DNA from: Prosthecomicrobium pneumaticum
Lineage (GTDB): Bacteria; Pseudomonadota; Alphaproteobacteria; Rhizobiales; Kaistiaceae
Assembly (NCBI RefSeq): GCF_014199915.1
Contig: NZ_JACHOO010000003.1
Coordinates: forward strand, 325,690-389,689
Length of the DNA: 64,000 nucleotides
Direction of reading: 5' to 3'
The notes beneath the pieces were generated by a model. The model saw nothing but the letters and a program-made list of their open reading frames with translations, made no database searches and had not been told where the DNA came from. Position numbers and translations under genes: made by a program. Shown here one piece after another: positions 18,412 to 27,442 of the stretch. The first letter of the stretch is position 1; each line of letters opens with the position of its first letter.

Positions 18412-19214
18412 CAGCGGCCCCCGACGATCGAGGTCGCGCGCTCGCCGAGCACCAGTTTCTCGGCGAGCGCGACGAGGCCGTAGGCGAGGGTGGCGACGAC
18501 GCAGACCGCGAGGATGGTGAGCCAGGTGAGCGGCACGTCGAAGGAGAACAGCGCGTAGATCATCATGATGCCGAGGCCGCGATCGGCGCTCACCCATTCG
18601 GCGAGCAGCGCGCCGAGGACCGAGAGCGGCGCGGCGATCTTGAGCGCGGCGAAGAGGAAGGGCAGCGCGGTCGGGAAGGCGAGCTTGCGGAGCCGCTGCC
18701 AGCGCGTCGCGGCGAGGATGTGGAAGAGTTCGGAGACGTTGCGGTCGACCGCCTTCAGACCCTGGACCGTGCCGACGAGGAGCGGGAAGAGCGCGGCGAT
18801 GGTGCCGATGATGATCCGCGCCGGCAGGCCGTTGCCGACCCAGACCATCAGGATCGGGGTGAGGGCGATGAGCGGGATCGAATCGATGACGATCGCGAGC
18901 GTCATCACCGGCCGCTCGGCCGGCCGCCAGCCGACGGCGAGCGCGGCGAGGGCGAGCGCGACCAGGGTGGCGAGGACGAAGCCCGCCGCTGCCGAGAGCA
19001 CGGTCGGCGCCATGTGGTAGAAGAGGTCGCCATGGGCGCGGCCGAAGGCGGCGGCGATCTCGCTCGGCGCCGGCACGGTGACCGGCAGGACGCCGGCCCG
19101 CTTCAGCCCCTCCATCAGCGCGACGAGCACGGCGAAGACGGCGAGCGGCGCGAGGATGCCGGCGAGGCGGGGAGGGCGGCCGCGCCCCCCCGGCGGCGCG
19201 GCGGCCTCAGCCAT
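18411..19214 (-). CDS. ABC transporter permease (SsuC/TauC type), proximal
   Basis: A 267-residue permease of the same class as its downstream neighbour. A Gly/Pro/Arg-rich N-terminal tail precedes the first helix (AGILAPLAVFAVLVALMEG), and an EAA-like loop (VDRNVSELFHILAATRWQ) lies near residue 165. Its start overlaps the end of the ATPase gene by eight bases and its stop touches the next permease. It forms the membrane channel of the NMT1-type importer with its partner. Confidence 0.85.
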   Translation of the reverse strand: MAEAAAPPGGRGRPPRLAGILAPLAVFAVLVALMEGLKRAGVLPVTVPAPSEIAAAFGRAHGDLFYHMAPTVLSAAAGFVLATLVALALAALAVGWRPAERPVMTLAIVIDSIPLIALTPILMVWVGNGLPARIIIGTIAALFPLLVGTVQGLKAVDRNVSELFHILAATRWQRLRKLAFPTALPFLFAALKIAAPLSVLGALLAEWVSADRGLGIMMIYALFSFDVPLTWLTILAVCVVATLAYGLVALAEKLVLGERATSIVGGR

Positions 19215-19989
19215 CCGCGGTCTCCGCCAGCTCGTCGCCGAACAGCGCGGCGCGGACCCTGTTCTCGAGCCGGTTGAACTCCGGCGTCTGCATGAGGGCC
19301 AGCCGCCGCGGCCGCGGCAGGTCGACCTCGATGGTGTCGACGAGGCGGCCGGGCCGCGCCGCGAGCACGTGCACGGCATCGGCCATGAACACGGCCTCGC
19401 CGATCGTGTGGGTGACGAGCACGGCGGTGGTGCCGGTCTCCTGCCAGATGCGCAGCAATTCGAGGTTCATGCGCTGGCGGGTGATCTCGTCGAGCGCGCC
19501 GAACGGCTCGTCGAGCAGCAGCACCTTCGGCCGCAGGGCGAGCGCCCGGGCGATCGAGACGCGCTGCTGCATGCCGCCCGAGAGTTGGGCGGGCTTGGCA
19601 TTCTCGAAGCCCGACAGGCCGACGAGGCGCACGAGGCTCTCGGGCCGCGGCCGGTCGCCGACCGGGCCGCCGGCGATCTCGAGCGGCAGTTCGATGTTGT
19701 CGATGACGCTGCGCCAGGGGAGCAGGCTCGCCTCCTGGAAGACGAAGCCGATCTCGTGCTGGCGGCGCGCGACGCCGGGCGGCTGGCCGCCGATCGTGAT
19801 GACGCCGTCGGTGGGGGCGAGGATGTCGGCGATCAGCCGCAGCAGCGTGGACTTGCCGCAGCCCGACGGGCCGATCAGGGCATAGAAGCCGCCCGCCTCG
19901 AAGCGCAGCGACACGTCGACGAGCGCCGGAACGCTCTTGCCGTCGATCTCGAAGGCCTTGCCGACCCGGTCGATGACGATCTCGCTCAT
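19207..19989 (-). CDS. ABC transporter ATPase (SsuB/TauB type)
   Basis: A 260-residue ATPase with Walker A GPSGCGKST near residues 40-48, a Q-loop (VFQEASLLPW), signature LSGGMQQR, Walker B VLLLDEP and switch His in LVTHTIGEA. This is the nitrate/sulfonate/NMT1 subclass. It lies 109 bases after the binding-protein gene, with a stem-loop in the gap, and overlaps the first permease. All motifs are intact. Confidence 0.88.
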   Translation of the reverse strand: MSEIVIDRVGKAFEIDGKSVPALVDVSLRFEAGGFYALIGPSGCGKSTLLRLIADILAPTDGVITIGGQPPGVARRQHEIGFVFQEASLLPWRSVIDNIELPLEIAGGPVGDRPRPESLVRLVGLSGFENAKPAQLSGGMQQRVSIARALALRPKVLLLDEPFGALDEITRQRMNLELLRIWQETGTTAVLVTHTIGEAVFMADAVHVLAARPGRLVDTIEVDLPRPRRLALMQTPEFNRLENRVRAALFGDELAETADG

Positions 19990-20045
19990 GAAGTCTCCCA
20001 GCGCCCGACGCGCGCGTTGCGGCGGGCCGTATTCGCGGTGGACGA

Positions 20046-20068
20046 CCCGCCGCCTCCCCGGCGGCGGG
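20046..20068 (-). other. Stem-loop between binding-protein and ATPase genes
   Basis: A perfect 9-bp stem CCCGCCGCC/GGCGGCGGG around a 5-base loop, with no T tract. Hairpins in this position commonly protect the 3' end of binding-protein mRNA and lower expression of the following ABC genes. That role is inferred. Confidence 0.55.
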
Positions 20069-20098
20069 CCATCATGTCACGAAGTCGCGCGGCGCGGA

Positions 20099-21178
20099 TC
20101 AGGCCTTGCCGTGCGCCTTGGCGATCAGCGTCTGGGTGACGACGTCCTCGACCTTAACCTGGCCTTCCTTGAGGTCGCCGGCCTTGATCGAGAACTCGAT
20201 GCCCTTCGCGAAGACGTCCGGCTCGATCCAGAGAAGGCCGTTCTTCGCGGCGTCGCCGACCGGGATGAAGTCCTTGTAGACGCCGGCTTCCGCCGTCTGC
20301 GCGGCGAGGTCGAGGCCGCGCTGGCCGTATTTGTCGACCATCAGCTTCGCCATCTCCTCGGGATTGTCGAGGAACCACTGCCAGCCCTTGATCTCGGCCT
20401 TCAGCCAGCGGACGATCAGGTCCGCCTTGGTGTCGATCGACTCGTCGGTGGCATAGAGCACGCCGGCATAGCCCGGCAGGCCGAGATCGTTCATGTAGGC
20501 GACCTCGATGTCGACGCCGCGCGTCTTCAGCATCACGCCCTGATTGGTCGCCCAGCCGTAATAGCCGTCGACCTGGCCGGCGGCGAGAATGCCGGGATCG
20601 GTGCCGACGGGGACGTAGTTGACGGAGGCCGGATCGAGACCGGCGGCGGTCATCAGCGCGTCCATCTGCGGCCGGGTGGCGTTCGGCAGGGCGATCGTCT
20701 TGCCGGGGAAGTCGGCGAGCGTCTTGATCGGCTTCGAGGCGAGCGACATGATCGCGCCCGGCGCCTTCTGCATGATCGCCGCGAAGGCCTTGACCGGAAT
20801 GCCGTTGATCCGGTTGCGCACGGTCGACTCGACGTCGCCGTCGCTCGTCATCACCTGGCCGGAGGCGACCAGCGCCGCGCCGTCCATGCCGGGGCCGCCC
20901 GCCTCGAACACCGCGTCGATGCCCTCCTCGGCGAAATAGCCCTTCTCGATCGCCGCGAAATGGCCGCCGAACTGGATCGACTTGATCCAGCCGAGCTGGT
21001 GGATGAACTGGTCGGCGGCGTAGGCCCGTGTCGCGCCGCCGAGCGTCAGGGCGCCGGGCGCGAAGAACAGACCGGCGAGCGCTCCGCCGGTCTTCATGAG
21101 CGACCGGCGGTCGAGATGGAGGGCCGGAGCGGAGAGGAACGAGCCCGTCTTGCGGGAGGGGCCGGTCGGATCGGTCAT
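20099..21178 (-). CDS. NMT1/THI5-like ABC solute-binding protein, Tat signal
   Basis: A 359-residue periplasmic binding protein of the NMT1/SsuA class, whose members bind pyrimidine-like, sulfonate or other small organic ligands. The N-terminus carries a twin-arginine type signal (DRRSLMKTGGALAG, residues 24-37, then a hydrophobic stretch ending AYAADQ). The mature part starts FIHQLGWIKSIQFGGHFAAI, typical of the class. ATG 21178 was taken because the earlier ATG has no ribosome site. It heads the minus-strand transporter operon and diverges from an alpha/beta hydrolase gene. Ligand unknown. Confidence 0.85.
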   Translation of the reverse strand: MTDPTGPSRKTGSFLSAPALHLDRRSLMKTGGALAGLFFAPGALTLGGATRAYAADQFIHQLGWIKSIQFGGHFAAIEKGYFAEEGIDAVFEAGGPGMDGAALVASGQVMTSDGDVESTVRNRINGIPVKAFAAIMQKAPGAIMSLASKPIKTLADFPGKTIALPNATRPQMDALMTAAGLDPASVNYVPVGTDPGILAAGQVDGYYGWATNQGVMLKTRGVDIEVAYMNDLGLPGYAGVLYATDESIDTKADLIVRWLKAEIKGWQWFLDNPEEMAKLMVDKYGQRGLDLAAQTAEAGVYKDFIPVGDAAKNGLLWIEPDVFAKGIEFSIKAGDLKEGQVKVEDVVTQTLIAKAHGKA

Positions 21179-21262
21179 CGCGGAGCCTTTCGTGGCACGT
21201 CGGTGGAGAACCATCCGCTGATGAGCAAGCGGCGTGCCACGGCCCGAGAGCGAAATCCCGAC

Positions 21263-21271
21263 TTTCTACGA
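21263..21271. promoter_or_regulatory. Half-site shared with the GntR operator
   Basis: TTTCTACGA in the 168-base divergent region between the binding-protein and alpha/beta-hydrolase genes. The same 9-mer occurs on the minus strand inside the palindrome at 14062-14087. A second arm is not clear here. Confidence 0.3.
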
Positions 21272-21346
21272 AACGATATTTTGCCGATAATCCGAAACCG
21301 TGTTGAAACTCGCGGCAGCGTGCGGCGATTCTGAGCAGGAGGTTCC

Positions 21347-22153
21347 ATGCCCTCGATCGAGGCGAACGGCATCGTGCAGCACGTGCGGATCGAGGGGCCG
21401 GCGGAGGCGCCGCCCGTGCTCCTCATTCACGGTCTCGGCTGGGACGCCTCGCTCTGGCGGGCGCAGGTGCCGGCGCTCGTCGCGGCCGGCTTCCGGGTGA
21501 TCGCGCCGGACCTGCGCGGCATGGGCGCGACCGACAAGCCGGACGCGCCCTACTCGATCGATCTCTATGCGGCGGACATGGCGGCGCTCCTCGAAGCGCT
21601 CGGCATCGCGCGGGTCGCGGCGGTCGGCTTCTCGCTCGGTGGCATGATCCTCGCCGCGCTCGCCCTTCGCGCGCCGCAACGGATCGCCGCCGCCGTGATC
21701 GCCTGCGCCTCTGTCTCTTCCTCGGCGGAAGGGCAGGCGGGCACCGAGGCGATGCTCGCCCGCGCCGCGACGCTCGGGCCGCTCCGTTTCGCGAAGGAGC
21801 AGGCCGATGCGATCTGGCATCCCGCCTATGCCGCTGCCCATCCCGAGGCGGTCGAGGCGTTCATCGGCTGGCGGGCGGCGATGGACCAGGCGGCGCTCGG
21901 CCGCGCCTTCCGTTCCGCCTATGGCGTCGATCTGCGGCCGGGACTCGCCGGGCTGGACCTGCCGGCGCTGGTCGTCGCCGCCGATGCCGACCCGTTCCTG
22001 GGTGTCGACACGGGCCGGGACATCGCGGCGCGCATCCCCGGCGCCCGCTTCGCGCTCATCGAAGGCGCAGGCCACATGGCGCCGATCGAGCGGCCGGAGG
22101 CCTTCAACGCGCTGATCCTCGATTTCCTGACGGCGCACCGCCCGCCCCGCTGA
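21347..22153 (+). CDS. Alpha/beta-hydrolase
   Basis: A 268-residue hydrolase with the oxyanion LLIHGLGWD segment, nucleophile elbow GFSLGG, acid residue in VVAADADPFL and catalytic His in EGAGHMAP. AGGAGG stands six bases before the ATG. 3-Oxoadipate enol-lactonase and related carbon-carbon or ester hydrolases have this form. It is divergent from the importer operon and ends the catabolic island, so it probably performs a hydrolytic step there. Specific reaction unknown. Confidence 0.8.
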   Translation: MPSIEANGIVQHVRIEGPAEAPPVLLIHGLGWDASLWRAQVPALVAAGFRVIAPDLRGMGATDKPDAPYSIDLYAADMAALLEALGIARVAAVGFSLGGMILAALALRAPQRIAAAVIACASVSSSAEGQAGTEAMLARAATLGPLRFAKEQADAIWHPAYAAAHPEAVEAFIGWRAAMDQAALGRAFRSAYGVDLRPGLAGLDLPALVVAADADPFLGVDTGRDIAARIPGARFALIEGAGHMAPIERPEAFNALILDFLTAHRPPR

Positions 22154-22226
22154 GGTCCTTTGCCGCCGAAACGAGAGGCGGCGGGCGATCCGCCGGCCGC
22201 CCTTCGCCCTTCGGCGGAGCGCCCGC

Positions 22227-22240
22227 TTGATGTGGATCAA
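22227..22240. promoter_or_regulatory. FNR/FixK-type box upstream of ccoN
   Basis: TTGATGTGGATCAA matches the consensus TTGAT-N4-ATCAA perfectly. It lies 86 bases before the ccoN ATG and predicts activation under low oxygen by an FnrL/FixK/Anr regulator that is not in the window. Confidence 0.88.
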
Positions 22241-22325
22241 GGCGGCGGCACCCCTGCCATGGCCTCGCTGAAGGGCCGGAACCGCCCCTCGGCGGGCCGG
22301 CTCGAGCGTGGCAGGGACAGAACTG

Positions 22326-23936
22326 ATGAGATACGGGCCAGAAATCGTCGCGGTGGGCTTTTTCGCCTTCCTCGCCTTGCTGGGGACGGCGTTCGGCGTC
22401 GACCATGCGTTTCGCCAGCACATGGCGGTGCTGGCCTTCGTGCTGACGGCGTCGCTCGTCGTGCTGTTGCGGCGGACGAGCTTCGAGCCGGCCGCCCCCG
22501 TCGATCCGAACGCCTATCTCGACGAGCCGATCCGCTACGGTTCGATCGCGACGATGTTCTGGGGCGTGGTCGGCCTGCTCGTCGGCGTCGTGGTGGCCCT
22601 GCAGCTCGCCTTCCCCGATTTCAACATCGAGCCGTGGTTCAATTTCGGCCGCATGCGGCCGCTGCACACCTCGGCGGTGATCTTCGCCTTCGGCGGCAAT
22701 GCGCTGATCGCGACCTCCTTCTATGTCGTGCAGCGCACCAGCCGGGCGCGGCTGTTCGGCGGCAATCTCGCCTGGTTCGTGTTCTGGGGCTATCAGCTCT
22801 TCATCGTCATGGCGGCGACCGGCTATCTGCTCGGCATCACCGAGGGCCGGGAATATGCCGAGCCGGAATGGTATGTCGACCTCTGGCTGACGATCGTCTG
22901 GGTCGCCTATCTGCTCGTCTTCCTCGGCACGATCCTGAAGCGGCGCGAACCCCACATCTACGTCGCCAACTGGTTCTACCTCGCCTTCATCGTCACGATT
23001 GCCATGCTGCACGTCGTGAACAACCTGTCGATGCCGGTGTCGCTGCTCGGTTCGCACAGCTATTCGGCGTTCTCGGGCGTTCAGGATGCCCTCACGCAAT
23101 GGTGGTACGGCCACAACGCCGTCGGCTTTTTCCTGACCGCCGGCTTCCTCGGCATGATGTATTACTTCGTGCCGAAGCAGGCGAACCGGCCGGTCTATTC
23201 CTACCGGCTGTCGATCATCCATTTCTGGGCGCTGATCTTCCTCTATATCTGGGCCGGGCCGCACCATCTGCACTACACCGCGCTGCCCGACTGGGCGCAG
23301 ACGCTCGGCATGGTGTTCTCGATCATGCTGTGGATGCCGTCCTGGGGCGGCATGATCAACGGCCTGATGACGCTCTCGGGTGCCTGGGACAAGCTGCGCA
23401 CCGATCCGATCATCCGCATGATGGTCGCGGCCATCGCCTTCTACGGCATGTCGACCTTCGAAGGGCCGATGATGTCGATCAAGGCGGTCAACTCGCTCAG
23501 CCACTACACCGACTGGACGATCGGCCATGTTCATTCCGGGGCGCTCGGCTGGGTCGGCCTGATCTCCTTCGCCGCGATCTACCACATGGTGCCGAAGCTG
23601 TGGGGTCGTGAACGGCTGTATTCGATCCGGATGGTCTCCTGGCATTTCTGGCTCGCCATGCTCGGCATCGTCGTCTACGCGGCCGTCATGTGGGTGTCGG
23701 GTATCATGCAGGGCCTGATGTGGCGCGAATACGATGAGCAAGGCTTCCTCGTCTATTCCTTCGCCGAAACCGTCGCCGCAATGCATCCCTATTACGTGAT
23801 GCGGGCGATCGGCGGGGCGCTCTATCTCGCCGGCGCGCTGATCATGGCCTTCAACATCGCGATGACCATTCTCGGCCATCAGCGCGACGAAGAGCGGATC
23901 GGCGGCGCCATGCCCACCCCGCAGGCCGCCGAATAG
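22326..23936 (+). CDS. ccoN: cbb3-type cytochrome c oxidase subunit I
   Basis: Catalytic subunit of the high-affinity terminal oxidase, 536 residues with about twelve membrane helices. It binds haem b and the haem b3-CuB centre that reduces oxygen and pumps protons. Haem and copper ligands lie in motifs such as [45 protein letters not shown] and [15 protein letters not shown] 22326 was chosen; the GTG at 22308 would add six residues and has no better ribosome site. It is first in ccoNOQP and 12 bases before ccoO. Confidence 0.95.
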   Translation: MRYGPEIVAVGFFAFLALLGTAFGVDHAFRQHMAVLAFVLTASLVVLLRRTSFEPAAPVDPNAYLDEPIRYGSIATMFWGVVGLLVGVVVALQLAFPDFNIEPWFNFGRMRPLHTSAVIFAFGGNALIATSFYVVQRTSRARLFGGNLAWFVFWGYQLFIVMAATGYLLGITEGREYAEPEWYVDLWLTIVWVAYLLVFLGTILKRREPHIYVANWFYLAFIVTIAMLHVVNNLSMPVSLLGSHSYSAFSGVQDALTQWWYGHNAVGFFLTAGFLGMMYYFVPKQANRPVYSYRLSIIHFWALIFLYIWAGPHHLHYTALPDWAQTLGMVFSIMLWMPSWGGMINGLMTLSGAWDKLRTDPIIRMMVAAIAFYGMSTFEGPMMSIKAVNSLSHYTDWTIGHVHSGALGWVGLISFAAIYHMVPKLWGRERLYSIRMVSWHFWLAMLGIVVYAAVMWVSGIMQGLMWREYDEQGFLVYSFAETVAAMHPYYVMRAIGGALYLAGALIMAFNIAMTILGHQRDEERIGGAMPTPQAAE

Positions 23937-23947
23937 GAAGACAGACC

Positions 23948-24679
23948 ATGGCCTTGATGGACAAGCACGCGCTCCTCGAGCGGAACGCCACGCTGCTGCT
24001 CGCCGGTTCGCTGCTGGTGGTGACGATCGGCGGCATCGTCGAGATCGCGCCGCTCTTCTACCTGCAGAACACGATCGAGAAGGTCGAAGGCATGCGGCCC
24101 TATTCGCCGCTCGAGCTCGCCGGCCGCAACATCTACATCCGCGAGGGCTGCTATGTCTGCCATTCGCAGATGATCCGCCCCTTCCGCGACGAGGTCGAGC
24201 GCTACGGCCATTACAGCCTCGCCGCGGAGTCGATGTACGACCATCCGTTCCAGTGGGGCTCGAAGCGGACGGGGCCGGACCTCGCCCGTGTCGGCGACCG
24301 CTACTCGAACGCCTGGCACGTCCAGCATCTCGTCGAGCCGCGCTCGGTGGTGCCGGAATCGGTCATGCCGAGCTACGCCTTCCTCGAGGACACGCCGCTC
24401 GAGGCGAAGGGCATCTCCGCCCATCTCGTCGCCAGTACGCGGGTCGGCGTCCCCTATACGCAGGAGATGATCGACAATGCCGCTGCGGATCTGAAGGCGC
24501 AGGCCGATCCGAATGCCGAGACCGCCGGCCTCGAGGCCCGCTACCCGAAGGCGAAGCTCGGCGATTTCGACGGCAACCCGGCGGCGCTCACCGAGATGGA
24601 CGCGCTCGTCGCCTATCTCCAGGTGCTCGGCACGCTGGTCGATTTCTCCACCTACGACGAAGCCGCGGGCTACCGCTAG
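23948..24679 (+). CDS. ccoO: cbb3 oxidase monohaem subunit II
   Basis: A 243-residue membrane-anchored cytochrome c with one N-terminal helix ([20 protein letters not shown]) and one haem-binding CYVCH at residues 68-72, followed by [15 protein letters not shown], highly typical of CcoO. It relays electrons from CcoP to CcoN. Its stop lies nine bases before ccoQ. Length is normal for the family. Confidence 0.95.
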   Translation: MALMDKHALLERNATLLLAGSLLVVTIGGIVEIAPLFYLQNTIEKVEGMRPYSPLELAGRNIYIREGCYVCHSQMIRPFRDEVERYGHYSLAAESMYDHPFQWGSKRTGPDLARVGDRYSNAWHVQHLVEPRSVVPESVMPSYAFLEDTPLEAKGISAHLVASTRVGVPYTQEMIDNAAADLKAQADPNAETAGLEARYPKAKLGDFDGNPAALTEMDALVAYLQVLGTLVDFSTYDEAAGYR

Positions 24680-24687
24680 GAGGCGTC

Positions 24688-24840
24688 ATGGAAACCTATA
24701 CGGCGATGCGCCACTTCGCGGACTCCTGGGGTCTGCTCGCCATGGCGCTGTTCTTCATCGGTGCGGTCGTCTTCGTCTACCGGCCGGGTGGCCGGAAGCA
24801 GGCCGACCAGGCTGCCCGCATCCCTCTCGAAGACGATTGA
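24688..24840 (+). CDS. ccoQ: cbb3 oxidase small subunit
   Basis: A 50-residue single-helix protein (residues 14-31 hydrophobic, VYRPGGRKQ just after the helix), in the standard place between ccoO and ccoP. CcoQ stabilises the oxidase complex. TAGGAGG overlaps the end of ccoO and precedes this ATG. Its stop is one base from the ccoP start. Confidence 0.9.
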   Translation: METYTAMRHFADSWGLLAMALFFIGAVVFVYRPGGRKQADQAARIPLEDD

Positions 24841-24841
24841 G

Positions 24842-25705
24842 ATGAGCGAAAAAGAGATCGACGACGTCAGCGGTGTCGCGACCACCGGTCACGAGTGGGA
24901 CGGCATCAAGGAGCTGAACAATCCACTGCCGCGCTGGTGGGTGTGGACCTTTTACGCCACCATCATCTGGGCGCTCGGCTACACGATCGCCTATCCGGCC
25001 TGGCCGATGATCAGTTCGGCCACCCGGGGCGTGCTCGGCTATTCGAGCCGCGGCGACATCCGCGCCGCGCTCGATGCCGCCGAGGCGGCGAAGGGCGACT
25101 ATGTCGCGGCGGTGTCGCAGAAATCGGTGAGCGAGATCCTCGCCGACGACAAGCTGCGCGAATTCGCGACGGCCGCGGGCGCCGCAGCCTTCAAGGTGAA
25201 CTGCGTCCAGTGCCACGGCTCGGGCGCCACCGGCTCGCCGGGCTATCCGAACCTCAACGACGACGAATGGCTGTGGGGCGGCAAGCCGGAGGACATCTAC
25301 AAGACGATCAGCCACGGTGTCCGCTTCGCCGCCGACGATGCGACGCGGATCTCCGAGATGCCGGCCTTCGGGGCCATCCTCGACACGGCGCAGATCCGCC
25401 AGGCGGCGGCCCATGTCGCCTCGCTGTCGGGCACGCCCTCGAATGCGGAAGCCGCCGCGGCCGGCGCCGCCGTGTTCGCGGCCAACTGCGCGTCCTGTCA
25501 CGGCGCCGACGGCAAGGGCAATCGGGAGTTCGGCGCGCCGAACCTCACCGATGCGATCTGGCTCTACGGTTCCGGCGAGGCGGCGATCGCGGCGCAGATC
25601 CGCGCGCCGCATCACGGCGTCATGCCGGCCTGGACGGCGCGGCTCGGCGACACCGCGGTCAAGGAACTCGCCGTCTATGTCTATTCGCTCGGCGGCGGCG
25701 AATAG
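24842..25705 (+). CDS. ccoP: cbb3 oxidase dihaem subunit III
   Basis: A 287-residue dihaem cytochrome c. The N-terminus has the CcoP signature (HEWDGIKELNNPLPRWWVWTFY) leading into the first helix, and two haem sites, CVQCH at 121-125 and CASCH at 216-220. It receives electrons from the bc1 complex or soluble cytochromes. ATG 24842 gives this canonical N-terminus. It closes the structural operon; a long GC hairpin lies 38 bases beyond the stop. Confidence 0.95.
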   Translation: MSEKEIDDVSGVATTGHEWDGIKELNNPLPRWWVWTFYATIIWALGYTIAYPAWPMISSATRGVLGYSSRGDIRAALDAAEAAKGDYVAAVSQKSVSEILADDKLREFATAAGAAAFKVNCVQCHGSGATGSPGYPNLNDDEWLWGGKPEDIYKTISHGVRFAADDATRISEMPAFGAILDTAQIRQAAAHVASLSGTPSNAEAAAAGAAVFAANCASCHGADGKGNREFGAPNLTDAIWLYGSGEAAIAAQIRAPHHGVMPAWTARLGDTAVKELAVYVYSLGGGE

Positions 25706-25742
25706 GCGCCCCACCTGCGCCGACCGAACACCGGGCGGAGGC

Positions 25743-25774
25743 GGCCGGCCGGGCACGACGGTGCCCGGCCGGCC
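25743..25774 (+). terminator. Long GC stem-loop after ccoNOQP
   Basis: A perfect 14-bp stem (25743-25756 with 25761-25774) around a GACG loop. It is not followed by a T tract, so it may be an imperfect terminator or an mRNA-stabilising hairpin. It ends seven bases before the next FNR box. Confidence 0.55.
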
Positions 25775-25780
25775 GTTCGC

Positions 25781-25794
25781 TTGACGTGGATCAA
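25781..25794. promoter_or_regulatory. FNR/FixK-type box upstream of ccoG
   Basis: TTGACGTGGATCAA, one base off the TTGAT-N4-ATCAA consensus and nearly identical to the ccoN box. It lies 74 bases before ccoG, giving the assembly genes their own oxygen-controlled promoter. Confidence 0.85.
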
Positions 25795-25867
25795 CGTCAC
25801 CGCGGCGCCGGCCGGGTAGGCCTCTTTCGAGTGGCGGACGGCATGTCCGCGGCGACGACGAGGCGAC

Positions 25868-27442
25868 ATGACGGCCCTGCTCGATCAGACGGATGTGGAG
25901 ACGCTCGATGCGACGGCGGTCAACGCCGCCACCCGCAGACAGCCGCTCTACGCCCCGCGCAAGAAGATCTTCCCGAAGGCCGTCAGCGGCTCCTTCCGCC
26001 GCTTCAAGTGGCTGGTCATGCTGGTGACCCTCGGCATCTATTATCTGACGCCGTGGCTGCGGTGGGACCGCGGTCCCTATGCGCCGGATCAGGCGGTGCT
26101 CGTCGATCTCGCCAACCGCCGCTTCTATTTCTTCTTCATCGAGATCTGGCCGCAGGAATTCTTCATCGTCGCCGGCCTGCTCGTCATGGCGGGCTTCGGC
26201 CTGTTCCTCGTCACCTCGACGGTCGGACGCGCCTGGTGCGGCTATACCTGCCCGCAGACCGTATGGGTCGACCTCTTCCTCGCCGTCGAGCGCTTCTTCG
26301 AGGGCGACCGCAACGCCCGCATCAGGCTCGATCAGGCGCCGATGAGCGCGCGCAAGCTTTCGCTCAGGGTCGCGAAGCACGCCACCTGGCTGGTCATCGC
26401 GGTGGCGACCGGCGGCGCCTGGATCTTCTATTTCGCCGACGCCCCCGCGCTGGTGCGGGATTTCGCGACCGGCGAGGCCGCGCCCGTCGCCTACATCACC
26501 GTCGCCGTGCTCACTGCCACCACCTATGTCTTCGGCGGTCTGATGCGCGAGCAGGTCTGCACCTATATGTGCCCCTGGCCGCGCATCCAGGCGGCGATGC
26601 TCGACGAGAGCTCGCTCACCGTCACCTATAACGACTGGCGCGGCGAGCCGCGGTCCCGCCACGCCAAGAAGGCCGCCGCGGCGGGCCAGCCGGTCGGCGA
26701 TTGCGTCGATTGCAATGCCTGCGTCGCCGTCTGCCCGATGGGCATCGACATCCGCGAGGGCCAGCAGCTCGAATGCATCACCTGCGCGCTGTGCATCGAC
26801 GCCTGCGACAGTGTGATGGACAAGATCGGCCGCGAGCGCGGCCTGATCTCCTATGCGACGCTCGCCGACTACAACGCGAACATGGCGGTGGCGACGGCGG
26901 GCGGCGCGACGGCGATCGACCCGGCGCGGGTGCGCGCCAATGACGGGCGCCTGCTGCCCGGCCTCGCCCACTTCCACCTCAAGAAACTCTTCCGGCCGCG
27001 TACCTTCGTCTATTTCGCGGTCTGGTCGCTGGTCGGTGTCGGCCTGCTCTATGCGCTGCTCACGCGCGACCGGCTCGAGGTCAACGTGCTGCACGACCGC
27101 AATCCGCAATATGTGCTGCTTTCCGACGGCTCGATCCGCAACGGCTACACCGTCAAGCTCCTCAACAAGATCCCCGAGCCGCGCACCCTCGTCGTGACGC
27201 TCGAGGGGCTCGAGGGCGCGACGATGTCGGCGCTCGGCGTCGAGGCGGAAGAGGGCCGCTCCTTCTCGGTCGCGGTCGAGCCGGACCGGCTGAAGACGCT
27301 CAAGGTCTATGTCCGCCAGCCGGCGGAGGCGATCGCGGGCGCGGGCGCGGCCGAGAGCTTCCGCTTCGTCGTCGCCGACAAGTCCTCCTTTGAAACCGAC
27401 AGCTATGTCGCCTCCTTCGAGGCGCCGGAGAGCCGCCGATGA
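25868..27442 (+). CDS. ccoG: cbb3 oxidase assembly ferredoxin-like protein
   Basis: A 524-residue membrane protein (FixG/CcoG), thought to reduce Cu(II) for CuB insertion. It has several helices (MLVTLGIYYLTPWLRW; EFFIVAGLLVMAGFGL), the WCGYTCPQTVWVDLF and YMCPWPRIQ motifs, and two 4Fe-4S clusters as CVDCNACVAVCP and CITCALCIDAC. A periplasmic Ig-like C-terminal domain follows the last helix. It overlaps ccoH by four bases. Confidence 0.93.
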   Translation: MTALLDQTDVETLDATAVNAATRRQPLYAPRKKIFPKAVSGSFRRFKWLVMLVTLGIYYLTPWLRWDRGPYAPDQAVLVDLANRRFYFFFIEIWPQEFFIVAGLLVMAGFGLFLVTSTVGRAWCGYTCPQTVWVDLFLAVERFFEGDRNARIRLDQAPMSARKLSLRVAKHATWLVIAVATGGAWIFYFADAPALVRDFATGEAAPVAYITVAVLTATTYVFGGLMREQVCTYMCPWPRIQAAMLDESSLTVTYNDWRGEPRSRHAKKAAAAGQPVGDCVDCNACVAVCPMGIDIREGQQLECITCALCIDACDSVMDKIGRERGLISYATLADYNANMAVATAGGATAIDPARVRANDGRLLPGLAHFHLKKLFRPRTFVYFAVWSLVGVGLLYALLTRDRLEVNVLHDRNPQYVLLSDGSIRNGYTVKLLNKIPEPRTLVVTLEGLEGATMSALGVEAEEGRSFSVAVEPDRLKTLKVYVRQPAEAIAGAGAAESFRFVVADKSSFETDSYVASFEAPESRR

